From positions 50,429 through 114,428 of the forward strand of contig DTTI01000035.1 in NCBI GenBank assembly GCA_012964825.1: a DNA stretch of 64,000 nt, read 5' to 3'. A model generated the notes under the pieces. That model saw only the letters and a list, made by a program, of their open reading frames with translations. It did not search any database and was not told the DNA's origin. The stretch is from Candidatus Neomarinimicrobiota bacterium. Its GTDB lineage: Bacteria; Fidelibacterota; Marinisomatia; Marinisomatales; S15-B10. Positions 53,757 through 63,625 of the stretch are shown here, one piece after another (the stretch's first letter is position 1; each line of letters opens with the position of its first letter). Made by a program: the position numbers and the translations under genes.

Positions 53757-54182
53757 CTAATTCCAACCTTCAGGAAAATCGGTTTCAATCTCACGGGCTG
53801 CAACCACAAGTTCCTTTGCAGCAGAGGTGTGAGGTAACAAGCTTCCCAAATTCCCTTTTTCCAGTTTCAACTTGCCCCGCATGAGTGCCATGATGGGGTC
53901 CAGTGATCCTTCAAGAATCTTTTTCCAGTTTTCCGCTCGTGCTGATATGACATAAACTGCCTCATCCAAATCCCTTTCCGTAGCAGCCCGCGCTTCTCGG
54001 CAGTCACCGTGCATCAGATCAAGATAAACACTCTGTTTTTCTATACCCATTTTGGCATCAGGTTCCAAAACCATGACAATATCACCTTCCCATTTATCAG
54101 CGGCGGTACGATAGGCATCGCTGGTAGCTAGCCTCTCACCCCAGGATCTAGCCCAGACATCACTAAAAATCAGTTCAGCCAT
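53757..54182 (-). CDS. SCP2 sterol-binding domain protein
   Basis: About 141 residues, one SCP2-like domain. The pattern LEGSLDPIMALMRGKLKLEKGNLGSL followed by KELVVAA is typical of sterol-carrier-type lipid-binding pockets. It lacks a signal peptide. It may bring a fatty acyl ligand to the R2lox enzyme encoded 37 bp downstream; this is inference. The frame opens to 54218, but the two ATG codons at 54185 and 54182 at the end of the previous gene give the family length. Confidence 0.75.
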   Translation of the reverse strand: MAELIFSDVWARSWGERLATSDAYRTAADKWEGDIVMVLEPDAKMGIEKQSVYLDLMHGDCREARAATERDLDEAVYVISARAENWKKILEGSLDPIMALMRGKLKLEKGNLGSLLPHTSAAKELVVAAREIETDFPEGWN

Positions 54183-54495
54183 CATTCCCGTTCTTTTCCA
54201 TGCAAGTAATTCTGACAATAGGACCTACCATGCAGATAGTAGCGATGCTTTCCATCTGTTCGTAGGAGATGTTCACTGCCATTCCGTCTCTGAAACTAAA
54301 GTCTGGCTCTTCATCATAATCTCCTATCTCAAGGATAGTACTGTCCTTTAACATTATGACAAATCCGCAACCATCCAGGTCGCTGTAGTCTTCAAGTGTT
54401 GCCTTTATGTTGCAGAGTGGTTCTTCGAGTGGTTCTTCCTCGTCTTCACAGACAACAAATATGAACAAAACAGCAATAAAAAAAAGTTTTCTCAT
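54175..54495 (-). CDS. Small lipoprotein of unknown function
   Basis: A 106-residue protein. The N-terminal hydrophobic segment MRKLFFIAVLFIFVVCED ends in a possible lipobox (FVVC), followed by an acidic stretch (EDEEEPLEEP) and a small domain with four further cysteines, of which two are near the end (ATICMV, RITCMEK). No family recognised. The ATG at 54495 overlaps the preceding amidohydrolase stop by four bases; the open frame upstream to 54522 would start within that gene. Confidence 0.65.
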   Translation of the reverse strand: MRKLFFIAVLFIFVVCEDEEEPLEEPLCNIKATLEDYSDLDGCGFVIMLKDSTILEIGDYDEEPDFSFRDGMAVNISYEQMESIATICMVGPIVRITCMEKNGNDG

Positions 54496-57400
54496 TTTTC
54501 TGCCGGACCGTCGTCCCACCACCAGAGCGGTTCTATCTCCTTCTCTTCAGGCCACAATTTTTTCATAGTGTTGCTGTCGAAAAGTTCGCCATTTACCATG
54601 ACGTACCTGATAGTATTGGTATTTTTTATATCTTCCAGAGGATTCTTTTTAAGAATGATCATATCAGCCAGTTTTCCGTTTTCGATAGAGCCGAGGTCAC
54701 GGCCGACGCCAATAATTTCAGCGCCGTGGAGGGTGGCAGCTCTCAGCGCTTCCATTTCTGTCATTCCACCGCTCTGGAGCGCCCACAGCTCCCAATGGTA
54801 ACCAATGCCCTGAAGCTGTCCGTGAGCACCCACGCCCACACGCCCACCGGCGCGGGTAATTTTAGCGGCTTGGGCCGCCAGCTTCGGAAAAACATGTTCA
54901 TCATCCCGGAACCAAGGGCGGCGACGCGTCCTCGACTGAATGATGTTATCGGGTATAAAACGCTGAACTTTCTTATTATCGTGAACTTCCGTGTTGGTGT
55001 AAAAATAGTTCTCCGCCCAGGGGCCTCCGTAAGCCACAAGAAGGGTTGGTGTATAAGTCATGCCGCTCCGAGCAACTAACTCAACCACATCTTTGTAGAG
55101 TGGCACAATGGGAAGTGCATGTTCGTTTCCGTGGAAGCCATCGATAGCATGTGTCAGATCTAATTTTAAATCCAACGCACCCTCTGTAGTAGGCATCATA
55201 CCCAGCTCGTGGGCAGCCATGGCGACAAACTGACGCTGCTTCCTATTACCCACTACATAGGATTTCAGGTTCCGTGTCCGGTAGTGATCCCGATACCGCT
55301 TAATGACACCCTTAGCCTCTTCCATACTCTGGAAGTTGTTATTGGAAAAAATTCCGGGGCCGGTGTTGTAGGCTCGGGGACCGATGATCTGTCCCGTCTC
55401 CACCAGATCCTGATAAGCAAACATATCATTTGTGGATGTCTGAACGTCTAGTCCGGCTGTCACGCCGTAAGCAACGTTGGCAAGGAAACTCCAGTTTTGG
55501 AGATCCAGTATACCCTTCCTCACTTCCATCCAGTGGGCATGAGTATCGATAAAACCGGGAACAATCGTCATCCCTGATACATCAAAGATTGCAGCATCGT
55601 CGGGAATGCGTACGGTACCGATTCTACCAATGCGTAAGATTCTGTTATTTTCGATAACAATATCACAGTTCTCAATAATCTGATTATCATTCATGGTGAT
55701 AACGCGTGCACCACTTAAAACAATTGTACCGGTAGGTGAATATCTTTCCTTTTCAACAATAACCTCTACAGCTTGAATAAAAGGAGCTTCCTCCAGTAAT
55801 GGTTTTGGCTCTTCCTCGCTATCTGAATCATCTTCTGTGTCTTCACTTTTTTCCTTCTCAATCTCTTCAAAAGATAGAGAATCGACTGGCATGCTATAGA
55901 ATGTTGAACCGATGGACCATGTGACCTTTTTCCCGCCATCGCTCCACCCAAAATAGTCAGCACCGATATTCGTCAATTTTATTACAGGAACTGAGGGAGA
56001 GCTGACATTCACCACTGGCGCCGAACCGCCAACCTTGGGAACCGCCAGGAAGTAGAGCTGGTTCTGAACACTGGCCAAGGCCCACTTTCCATTGGGACTA
56101 AGCTGAACGTCCCTAGCGGGCACCGGTTCTGTAGAGGCATAATTTCCTTTCCCTTTGACATTGAGGTGTTCCCGCCTGTCGGAGCCGTCAAGTCTCACGG
56201 AAACAATCCCGTTTCTTCCACTGTAGAGGTAAACACGATCGGACATACCTTCTAGGAAGTGAGGTTTGCCCAAACCCCGGGCAGGAAGTATCATTTTAAA
56301 ATCGCTGCCATTGGCATCCACACTAATCAGATCCATAGGAGTGTTTGGTCCACCAAATTCACTGGGTGATTGAATTCTCAGATAAGATGATCCTCTCAAC
56401 GAAATAATTCTTTCGCCATCCGGGGTCCATATCGGTTCAGCATAAAAGGCGGGGGTTTTTGTAAGTTTGATGGGGTTCCCGCCACGGGCACGAATCTTCC
56501 AAATATGACCACCGGCGTGAGTCCAGGTTACATAAGCTAGCCATTTCCCATCCGGGGACCAGGAAGGCTGGAATTCACCCACATCCTTTGAAGAAAGCCG
56601 TTGAGGTATTCCTTCAGGCAATTCCATGGTATAAAGATGAGTAAACGTAGAAAAAGCAAGTTGTTTTCCATCTGGAGACTGAGCTGGATCCATGATTATA
56701 CGAGAACGGACAGGGCCATCTGCAACCCTATAGGGAAAGTTGAGGTTAGGGCCCAAATCCTGTTCAACTTTGGCCTCAAACGGGATTCGCCTTGACTTTC
56801 CGGTCCTGATATCCACACTGTGAATCTGCCCACCATAAGTGAGGAAAATTTCCCTACCGTTGGGATGAAAGGCGTAGCCCGGCAAAAGATCCCGTGTAAA
56901 GCGAGACTCCTGGTCGTCCCTTTGCACAGGATAGATGAGCCAACTGTCCTCAGCTGTTTCAAGATCGCGAATCCGGAGCCCGGTCTTGGTCTTATACCTT
57001 GTACCGTAGACCATCTTTTTGCCATCCGGAGAAATGGCCGGGCGGATGCCACTCCCCTCATTCCTGGTAATGATATCTTCATCCCCGGTGACCATATCAC
57101 GACGGGCGATTTGCCACATGGGAAACTGGGCATTGTAGGAAAAACCTCCAATGCGCCGAGCATAATAAATAAACTTTCCATCGGGAGAAAGGTCAGCACC
57201 AAGGGCATTGTGCTGACGGCTTCTCGGTGTGTCGTTATCTGGGCTCGCCTTTGTGATTTGCACACCTGAACCGCCCTTCACGTGGTACATCCAAAGCTCA
57301 AAAGTCCCCCAGCCAGACCGAGATACGATGACGTAGTCGCCATCCGACGTCCATGTGGGAGAAGCAAACGACTTGTTGGTATCCTTACTTAGCTGCTTTG

Positions 57401-57752
57401 GTTCACTCCCGTCAGCTCTGGCAATCCACAAATTTTCCGCACCGTCACGGTCACTCAGGAATGCGATCCAATCACCGCTAGGCGAATAGGCCGGCTGGGA
57501 ATCGAAAGCCATCCCGGAAGTGATACGGGTGGCCTTGCCACCTCGGATTGGAAGTATGTAAAGATCACCAAGGAGTTCGAAGACGATAGTCTTTCCCTTG
57601 GGAGAAATGTCCAGAGAGAGCCACGTTCCTTCATCTGTTGTAAAGGAGACTGTCCTGGTGGCCTCCATAGGAAGCGCATTCCCCAGGCTGTCCGGTTTTT
57701 CACCTGCAAAGATTAAAGTGGTCACGAAAGCAAGTAGAAGTACATGTTTCAT
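54492..57752 (-). CDS. Exported beta-propeller amidohydrolase (TolB-like repeats plus amidohydrolase)
   Basis: About 1086 residues. Signal peptide (MKHVLLLAFVTTLIFA), then TolB/DPP6-type propeller blades recurring as SPDGKxxxF-like units such as SPSGDWIAFLSDRDG, SPDGKFIYYARR and SPDGKWLAYVTW (to about residue 640). An acidic linker (KSEDTEDDSDSEEEPKP) follows, then an amidohydrolase domain with metal motif PGFIDTHAHWMEVRKG and GVGAHGQLQGIGYHWEL. Such proteins act in the periplasm on peptides or cyclic amides. ATG at 57752 has AAAGGA upstream; the frame starts at 57782. Confidence 0.87.
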   Translation of the reverse strand: MKHVLLLAFVTTLIFAGEKPDSLGNALPMEATRTVSFTTDEGTWLSLDISPKGKTIVFELLGDLYILPIRGGKATRITSGMAFDSQPAYSPSGDWIAFLSDRDGAENLWIARADGSEPKQLSKDTNKSFASPTWTSDGDYVIVSRSGWGTFELWMYHVKGGSGVQITKASPDNDTPRSRQHNALGADLSPDGKFIYYARRIGGFSYNAQFPMWQIARRDMVTGDEDIITRNEGSGIRPAISPDGKKMVYGTRYKTKTGLRIRDLETAEDSWLIYPVQRDDQESRFTRDLLPGYAFHPNGREIFLTYGGQIHSVDIRTGKSRRIPFEAKVEQDLGPNLNFPYRVADGPVRSRIIMDPAQSPDGKQLAFSTFTHLYTMELPEGIPQRLSSKDVGEFQPSWSPDGKWLAYVTWTHAGGHIWKIRARGGNPIKLTKTPAFYAEPIWTPDGERIISLRGSSYLRIQSPSEFGGPNTPMDLISVDANGSDFKMILPARGLGKPHFLEGMSDRVYLYSGRNGIVSVRLDGSDRREHLNVKGKGNYASTEPVPARDVQLSPNGKWALASVQNQLYFLAVPKVGGSAPVVNVSSPSVPVIKLTNIGADYFGWSDGGKKVTWSIGSTFYSMPVDSLSFEEIEKEKSEDTEDDSDSEEEPKPLLEEAPFIQAVEVIVEKERYSPTGTIVLSGARVITMNDNQIIENCDIVIENNRILRIGRIGTVRIPDDAAIFDVSGMTIVPGFIDTHAHWMEVRKGILDLQNWSFLANVAYGVTAGLDVQTSTNDMFAYQDLVETGQIIGPRAYNTGPGIFSNNNFQSMEEAKGVIKRYRDHYRTRNLKSYVVGNRKQRQFVAMAAHELGMMPTTEGALDLKLDLTHAIDGFHGNEHALPIVPLYKDVVELVARSGMTYTPTLLVAYGGPWAENYFYTNTEVHDNKKVQRFIPDNIIQSRTRRRPWFRDDEHVFPKLAAQAAKITRAGGRVGVGAHGQLQGIGYHWELWALQSGGMTEMEALRAATLHGAEIIGVGRDLGSIENGKLADMIILKKNPLEDIKNTNTIRYVMVNGELFDSNTMKKLWPEEKEIEPLWWWDDGPAEK

Positions 57753-57791
57753 AGAATATCCTTTAAGCATTGTTACCATCACTTTATCCCA

Positions 57792-59123
57792 TCAGCTGTC
57801 TATTTTTGATCTGAACCAGAGAAAATAGACTGGAATCCCCGTCAGCACAAATGCTAGATCTTGGGCTGATTTCCCCCACTCATAGTAGCCCCGGAGGCAA
57901 ATGAGAATTACGATTCCCGCCAGATAGAGCCCCGGGACAACGGGAAAACCGGGAATCTCATAGGCATCCTCGGATCCAGCCCCTTCTTTTCTGAATTTGA
58001 ACAAGGCGATAGTGGTAAAGATGTAGAAGATAAGAATGGCAAAAACCATCCCGGCAACGATTGTTTCAAAAGATCCACGGACGACCAGGATGACGGCTCC
58101 CCATACGCAATGAGCAAAGATAGCACGGGTGGGGGTCTGAAACTTGGGGTGGATATAGTCCAACCATCTGAAAAACAGGCCATCTTGCGCCATGGCGTAA
58201 TAAACACGGCTTGCCGACATAATGGTACCATTAATACTGCCTGTAGCCGAAACAATCACAAGCAGCGATACAACGCCGGCTCCGGCCGAGCCGAAAATCT
58301 TTACCGCAGCGTCGGAAGCGACGATGGTACTATCCCGCATTCCTTCTATCCCCAGCGTAGCATGATAAAGCGTATTCATCAAAAGGTAAAGAGCAATGAT
58401 GATACCCATACCTAGAAACATACTGAGAGGTATAACCTTACGCGGGTTCTTCATCTCCCCTGCAACATAGCCGACCCTGTCCCAGCCGATGTAAGAAAAG
58501 AGGACAAGCATAAGCGCCGCAATAACATTCCCCACCGGACCGAGTGTCGCTGTTGGATGAGAGGCTTGACTCAGAAAATCCCCTTTACTGTTTACCAGCA
58601 GCATCCCGATGACACCCAATATCGCCAACCCACCAATCTTTACGGCTGAAGAGAGCTTATTGTAGAAACTGGCCTTATTAACTCCAGCCACATTCAATGC
58701 TCCGAACAGGGCTAAGACTGACAGTGCTATAATGATTTTTTCTGTATGATTCAGGTCAATGAAAAAACCGATATAGTTGGCGGTAACCAGCGAGAGGCCT
58801 GCGGCTGGTGAGGTGCGGATGATAAAAAGCTGAGCCCAACCGAATAGGAATCCCCAGAACGGCCCAAAAGCCTTAAGAATATAAACATATTCTCCGCCCG
58901 TTTCAGGGAAGCGACTACCTAGCTCCGCGTAGATGAGACTTCCTACATAGACAAAGAGAGCTACACCGATCCAGAGGAGCATGATCGTGCCGTAGGAACT
59001 GAGGTAGCCGGCGATGATCTGGGGAGTGGAGTAGATCCCGGCACCGATAGTGATCCCCACAAGGAGGCCTATGCCGTCAAAGATGCCAAGAGATCGTTTG
59101 AGTCCGGGAGATGCTGAATTCAT
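57792..59123 (-). CDS. APC superfamily amino acid permease
   Basis: A 443-residue inner-membrane transporter of twelve helices. It has the APC signature GIFDGIGLLVGITIGAGIYSTPQIIAGY in helix 1, SRFPETGGEYVYILKAFG, and LMLVLFSYIGWDRVGYVAGEMKNPRK. It resembles the LAT/glutamate-GABA type exchangers. It is encoded between an M55 aminopeptidase and the propeller amidohydrolase, so its cargo is likely an amino acid released by the exported hydrolases. Confidence 0.92.
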   Translation of the reverse strand: MNSASPGLKRSLGIFDGIGLLVGITIGAGIYSTPQIIAGYLSSYGTIMLLWIGVALFVYVGSLIYAELGSRFPETGGEYVYILKAFGPFWGFLFGWAQLFIIRTSPAAGLSLVTANYIGFFIDLNHTEKIIIALSVLALFGALNVAGVNKASFYNKLSSAVKIGGLAILGVIGMLLVNSKGDFLSQASHPTATLGPVGNVIAALMLVLFSYIGWDRVGYVAGEMKNPRKVIPLSMFLGMGIIIALYLLMNTLYHATLGIEGMRDSTIVASDAAVKIFGSAGAGVVSLLVIVSATGSINGTIMSASRVYYAMAQDGLFFRWLDYIHPKFQTPTRAIFAHCVWGAVILVVRGSFETIVAGMVFAILIFYIFTTIALFKFRKEGAGSEDAYEIPGFPVVPGLYLAGIVILICLRGYYEWGKSAQDLAFVLTGIPVYFLWFRSKIDS

Positions 59124-59133
59124 TAAGCCTCTT

Positions 59134-60021
59134 TTAAGGTTTCACATACTTATACATCAGTCTTATAAAAGGATAGGCCTCTCGCATATTATTGGCTTCA
59201 TAAGACACCGTGAAACCGTCAACAAGAGCAACTCCAGGGATGGCTTGTAATACATCCGCTTGAGTGGTGGTTGAGAATTTCATTTTAATTTTAACGGGAT
59301 TACTTACTTTGAGTGGTTTGGTTTTTTTCAGATTCTTCAGAGCTTTTCTGGTGGCTTCAGCCAGTTCCTGGCGGACCACTTCACCATGTTTCAGGCGAGC
59401 CACCTGGGCAGTCTCCGCTGTCTTGGTGGTAACCAGTTCACACTTCACAAGTATACCAAATTGAGCAGTGAAAACGTCATCCCCCGCCGCCAGAATAACA
59501 GGAACACCCTGTTCACCGGCATAATGGGCATTCAGTCCGCCTTCACCCACCTCCAAACCGTTGAGCCAGAGTCCTTTAACAGCTCCAGAGCCTGTATGGG
59601 CCAGGAATCCCCGGGCAGTTCCCGCGCGGGCATGATAACCGAGAAAAATGGCTGCGTCAAAGGATGAATCGAGACCTTGCACCATCCCCAACGGCTTGAT
59701 ATTTCCCTGAATGTAGATGACTCTCGGATCCAGGTCCTGATGGATCAGATTCTGCATGTCACCATGGGAATCGTTCACCAGAATATGGGCCGGTCCATTC
59801 TCAAAAATGGTCTGTGCCACCGCATTTACTTCTCCTGTCATGAGCCTGCGTCCTATTTCATAATCCTTTCCGCCATAACTGGTCATTTTCCCCGTGCCTA
59901 TGCCGCCGATGCCTTCCATATCCACGGAGATGAAAATCTTAAGCGCCTTTTGAGGAGTGGCGGAAAGAAAAGATAACGCAATCGCTACAGAGATTACTAA
60001 CTGGTATCTGGAAAACTTCAT
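59134..60021 (-). CDS. M55 family D-aminopeptidase (DppA-like), exported
   Basis: A 295-residue zinc aminopeptidase. Metal-site motifs are FISVDMEGIGGI, ILVNDSHGDMQNL and GYHARAGTARGFLAHT, matching DppA of Bacillus. It has a signal peptide (residues 1-22, ending near SATPQ), unlike cytoplasmic DppA. DppA removes N-terminal D-amino acids, such as D-Ala from D-Ala-containing peptides. Export suggests action on peptidoglycan fragments or D-peptides in the periplasm. Confidence 0.9.
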   Translation of the reverse strand: MKFSRYQLVISVAIALSFLSATPQKALKIFISVDMEGIGGIGTGKMTSYGGKDYEIGRRLMTGEVNAVAQTIFENGPAHILVNDSHGDMQNLIHQDLDPRVIYIQGNIKPLGMVQGLDSSFDAAIFLGYHARAGTARGFLAHTGSGAVKGLWLNGLEVGEGGLNAHYAGEQGVPVILAAGDDVFTAQFGILVKCELVTTKTAETAQVARLKHGEVVRQELAEATRKALKNLKKTKPLKVSNPVKIKMKFSTTTQADVLQAIPGVALVDGFTVSYEANNMREAYPFIRLMYKYVKP

Positions 60022-60024
60022 TAT

Positions 60025-61242
60025 CTACTCCTTACTGAATGGCAGACGGTTCATGGCAATCACACCGTTACTGATGACCAACACCACATCCTGAACGGAA
60101 CGTATGTCTTCCAACGGATTGTCAGGAACCACAACAAGATCAGCTTCCTTGCCCACGGTGACAGTACCTGTTCTGTCAGAAATTTGTAGCAGCTCCGCAC
60201 CGACGCTTGTAGCGGAGCGGATGGCATCCATCGGTTTCATCCCCAGCTTCACAAAGTTGGTGATCTCCATTCCCACCCGAGTGACGCTGTTGGGGCCGTA
60301 TCCGGTGTCCGCACCAGTGACAATTTTAATGCCTATTTCATAGGCACGTTTTACCGTTTTTTCTAGGGCTGACAACATGTGCTGACCACGAATGAAAAGA
60401 ACAGGATTGTCGTAGTCGCCGCCCGGCTCGGTAAGGTCCACCACTGTTGTAAATGTGGGAACAAGATATGTCCCCTTCTGCTTCATCAGCTTCAGGGTCT
60501 TTTCGCTGAGATAGGTGCCGTGTTCAATGCTTTTGACCCCTGCGGCCACAGCTGCATAACCTCCTTCATCACCATGAGCGTGAGCCATAACCGGAATGTT
60601 GTGTTTGTTGGCTTCATCCACAATTACGGCCAGCTGTTCCTGGGTATAAGTCTGCTTCCTGGGATCGGTGTTGGGCAACCCGGCCCGTTCAGTACCCCGC
60701 GTCTTGATAAAGTCCACTCCTCGGTCGGCATTGATGCGAACCAGCATTCGAAGTTCCTCTTCGCTGTTGACTCCATTCATGAGAACAGAGAGGCGCGGAT
60801 CGGCCAGAGCCGTTTCGCCGAGATTTGGTGTCACAAACACACCGGCCGCCACCATATCGGGGCCGGAGAGGACACCTGATTTCACCAGTTCCCGAAGATT
60901 GACATCCTGATAATTGGGTGTGCTGGCGCTCCGGACCGTAGTAACTCCGGACTCCAGCGCACGCTTTGCTGAGGAAAGAGACCTGATGTGTGTATGGGCG
61001 TCAATGAATCCGGGCATAAGTGTTGCTCCGGCAATGTCAATAGTTTCATAATCTTTCGGTACTTTACCACCGCGCTTGACTGACTCAATTTTCCCATCGG
61101 AAATGAGAACTGTGACACCGCTCTGGACACGGTCGCTTTTTCCATCGATGAGCTCTGCGTTTATTATCGCCAGCCTGCCGTTAGCGGCCCTGACTGAAAA
61201 AATAGTTAAGAAACAGACTAATACCGTAAGCACCTTCTTCAT
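60025..61242 (-). CDS. Exported imidazolonepropionase-like amidohydrolase (prolidase-type)
   Basis: A 405-residue amidohydrolase with signal peptide (MKKVLTVLVCFLTIFSVRA). Metal motifs: GFIDAHTHIRSL, PVMAHAHGDEGGYAAVAAGVKSIEHGTYL, and IVTGADTGYGPN; the family end KEADLVVVPDNPLEDI is present. Relatives cleave Xaa-Pro or L-amino acid dipeptides. It is separated by three bases from the M55 gene and follows the M28 gene, all in one operon. Confidence 0.88.
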   Translation of the reverse strand: MKKVLTVLVCFLTIFSVRAANGRLAIINAELIDGKSDRVQSGVTVLISDGKIESVKRGGKVPKDYETIDIAGATLMPGFIDAHTHIRSLSSAKRALESGVTTVRSASTPNYQDVNLRELVKSGVLSGPDMVAAGVFVTPNLGETALADPRLSVLMNGVNSEEELRMLVRINADRGVDFIKTRGTERAGLPNTDPRKQTYTQEQLAVIVDEANKHNIPVMAHAHGDEGGYAAVAAGVKSIEHGTYLSEKTLKLMKQKGTYLVPTFTTVVDLTEPGGDYDNPVLFIRGQHMLSALEKTVKRAYEIGIKIVTGADTGYGPNSVTRVGMEITNFVKLGMKPMDAIRSATSVGAELLQISDRTGTVTVGKEADLVVVPDNPLEDIRSVQDVVLVISNGVIAMNRLPFSKE

Positions 61243-61256
61243 GATATGGATCTCCT

Positions 61257-63521
61257 TTACAATAGCAGAGAAGTAGCCTTGTCCACCTCATCAGCAACGC
61301 GGTTGAGTGCTGCCGCCACTTCACCGATAAACAGACTGACCTCATCCCATTTTCGTTCCTCTATCCCTTCCCGTATACCAGGGAATGTTTTAACACCATA
61401 ACCGGTATAATAACCGGGCGCATAAATCATGTGCTTGAACCAATCCCGACGGGGGAGGCCCTCCGCCCTCGTCATGGCCCGTTCACTTTTCATGAGAATC
61501 TGGTTCAAGGTTTGCGCATCACTTCCGGACGGTCGGTCGTCTCTTTTTATGATATTCGTCAGTACTACTTCATATCTGTTCGCACTCGCTCTCAGGCGGG
61601 CAAGAGCATTGTCGATTGGTGAGAAATCGAACGAAGGAACAGAATCGAGCTTCTTAGGCACCACATAAGTTTTATCCGGGTGAGCCATCAACGAATATGC
61701 GTTTTGATCAACAAGTTTGTTGTTGTGTTTGGTCTTCTCTCTCGTTTCTAACGCAAATTCTTTCAACTGTTTTGCATACTGCTCCACATGATCCACAAAA
61801 TTGGTGAACCGGAATGGCAGCACATCGGTATCAGCAAGCCGAAGTGTCACTCTGCCCGTTGATTTTGCAAGGGTCACGCCGTACTCAAAGGTTGGATCCA
61901 TAAAGCGGGTATAGTGATCAAAGGAGTCGTAAACGGAGTGGTAAGAACCACCGCCGGCTTCCCCCCCCATACCCATATTCAGAGAAGCGATGCCAACATG
62001 ATGGATAAAGGCGGTATAGTCTGAGCCTGCACCGAGGGCGCCAATGGGAAGATCTTCCCTGCCGGCATATTTACTTCCGCTCACCATCATCCTAGCCCGA
62101 AGCCTCTCTTGTAAGGAAGCGTCCACAAGAGGATCATCCACCTCTTCTCTTACTTCATTCACGAACTTCTCCAGCGTATGTGAACCACTGATACCGAGGA
62201 ATCCCCGGCTGGTAGCGTCTGTATTGATATACGCCACCATCTTTTCGCTGAGTTCCTTCTTGTGGTGTTCCACCCACTCAGTGGAACCGAGCAGTCCTGG
62301 CTCTTCCGCATCCCAGCCGGCGTAGATGATGGTCCGCTTCGGCCTCCATCCCGTTTTTGTCAGTTCACCAACAGCCCGTGCCTCTTCCATGAGAGAAACC
62401 ATACCGCTGATGGGGTCCGTAGCTCCGAACACCCAGCCATCATGGTGATTCCCTCGCATAACCCATTCATCGGGATACTGGCTCCCAACCAATCTCCCCA
62501 CGGTATTGTAGGCAGTCCTCAGTTTCCATTCAAATTCCAGTTTCAGGTGTACTGTTGAAGGTCCTGGTCCCAGGTGATAAGTGATGGGCAGCGCCCCCCG
62601 CCAGTTGGCCGGCGCCACAGGACCTTCCATAGCTTTCAGCAGCGGCTGGGCATCAGCATAGGAAATGGGAAGCACAGGAATTTTCATAATAGTGGGCGCT
62701 TCCTTGTAATCGAGGCGTTCGGCTCCATCCACAGCGCCGTAACCCGGAGTTAGAGGGTCTCCAGGATACATAGGCATGTCCACCACCGATCCCCGCTGGA
62801 TACCGTGTTCCATTCTATACGGTCCTTCAGGATAAACGTCGCCTTGTGTGTAGCCGTCATCCCTGGGATCAGAGAAAATGATACAGCCGATGGCCCCCTT
62901 TTCGTAGGCCACTTTCGGCTTGATCCCACGCCACGAACCTCCATAGCGGGCAATGATAATCTTTCCCTTTACATCGATACCGTGACGTTCCAAGACTTCA
63001 TAATCGGAAGGAATGCCGTAATTGACATAGACCAGTTCGGCTGTCACATCACCATCGGCAGAGTATGCGTTGTACCCAGGGAGACGATCTTCCATGACGG
63101 ACGAAGTAGCATCTTCCTCCAGAACTGGCTCCTTAAGCTTTGCTGTGAATCGGGTAGGCGAGACCATTTCTAAAAGTCTCACCTTTGGGATGGGGAGCAA
63201 AACATCAAACTGTTCAATCTCAGTTTCATAACCCCACTCCTCAAACTTGGCGGCAATATACTCAGCGTTCTGTTTACTCCATGGAGAACCTACATGGTGA
63301 GGTTTGGAGGACATATGTTTCATCCACTCCCGGAGATTATCCGAGTTAAGGTAAGAATCGAACCTTTCCTCGAGCTTCCGCTGGGTTTCCGCATCAAAAC
63401 CAGCATCCAGAGTAGAAACAGCGTCCACCACTGGCACGGCGACAAGAGAGGTATCAGATGGGGGATTGGAACACCCCACAAAAGTGAAAAATACCAGCAA
63501 CGCAATAAGTCGTCTGTTCAT
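61257..63521 (-). CDS. M28 family carboxypeptidase (PSMA/GCPII-like), lipoprotein
   Basis: A 754-residue zinc peptidase: lipobox FVGC (C16), a protease-associated (PA) domain about residues 160-280 (VKGKIIIARYGGSWRGIKP), an M28 core with zinc motifs MRGNHHDGWVFGATD, DAEEPGLLGSTEW and INTDA, and a C-terminal transferrin-receptor-like dimerisation domain. It resembles glutamate carboxypeptidase II. It removes C-terminal acidic or other residues from peptides at the envelope. It is first in the peptide-catabolism operon and has GGAG upstream of the ATG. Confidence 0.93.
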   Translation of the reverse strand: MNRRLIALLVFFTFVGCSNPPSDTSLVAVPVVDAVSTLDAGFDAETQRKLEERFDSYLNSDNLREWMKHMSSKPHHVGSPWSKQNAEYIAAKFEEWGYETEIEQFDVLLPIPKVRLLEMVSPTRFTAKLKEPVLEEDATSSVMEDRLPGYNAYSADGDVTAELVYVNYGIPSDYEVLERHGIDVKGKIIIARYGGSWRGIKPKVAYEKGAIGCIIFSDPRDDGYTQGDVYPEGPYRMEHGIQRGSVVDMPMYPGDPLTPGYGAVDGAERLDYKEAPTIMKIPVLPISYADAQPLLKAMEGPVAPANWRGALPITYHLGPGPSTVHLKLEFEWKLRTAYNTVGRLVGSQYPDEWVMRGNHHDGWVFGATDPISGMVSLMEEARAVGELTKTGWRPKRTIIYAGWDAEEPGLLGSTEWVEHHKKELSEKMVAYINTDATSRGFLGISGSHTLEKFVNEVREEVDDPLVDASLQERLRARMMVSGSKYAGREDLPIGALGAGSDYTAFIHHVGIASLNMGMGGEAGGGSYHSVYDSFDHYTRFMDPTFEYGVTLAKSTGRVTLRLADTDVLPFRFTNFVDHVEQYAKQLKEFALETREKTKHNNKLVDQNAYSLMAHPDKTYVVPKKLDSVPSFDFSPIDNALARLRASANRYEVVLTNIIKRDDRPSGSDAQTLNQILMKSERAMTRAEGLPRRDWFKHMIYAPGYYTGYGVKTFPGIREGIEERKWDEVSLFIGEVAAALNRVADEVDKATSLLL

Positions 63522-63625
63522 TCTGGTTAACTCCTTACTTATTTCTGTCTCAAATGGAAATGAGCGAGAGTTTAAGGAATTCCAATGAGGAATTCACGCC
63601 TACGGATAATATCATACCGCGTGGG

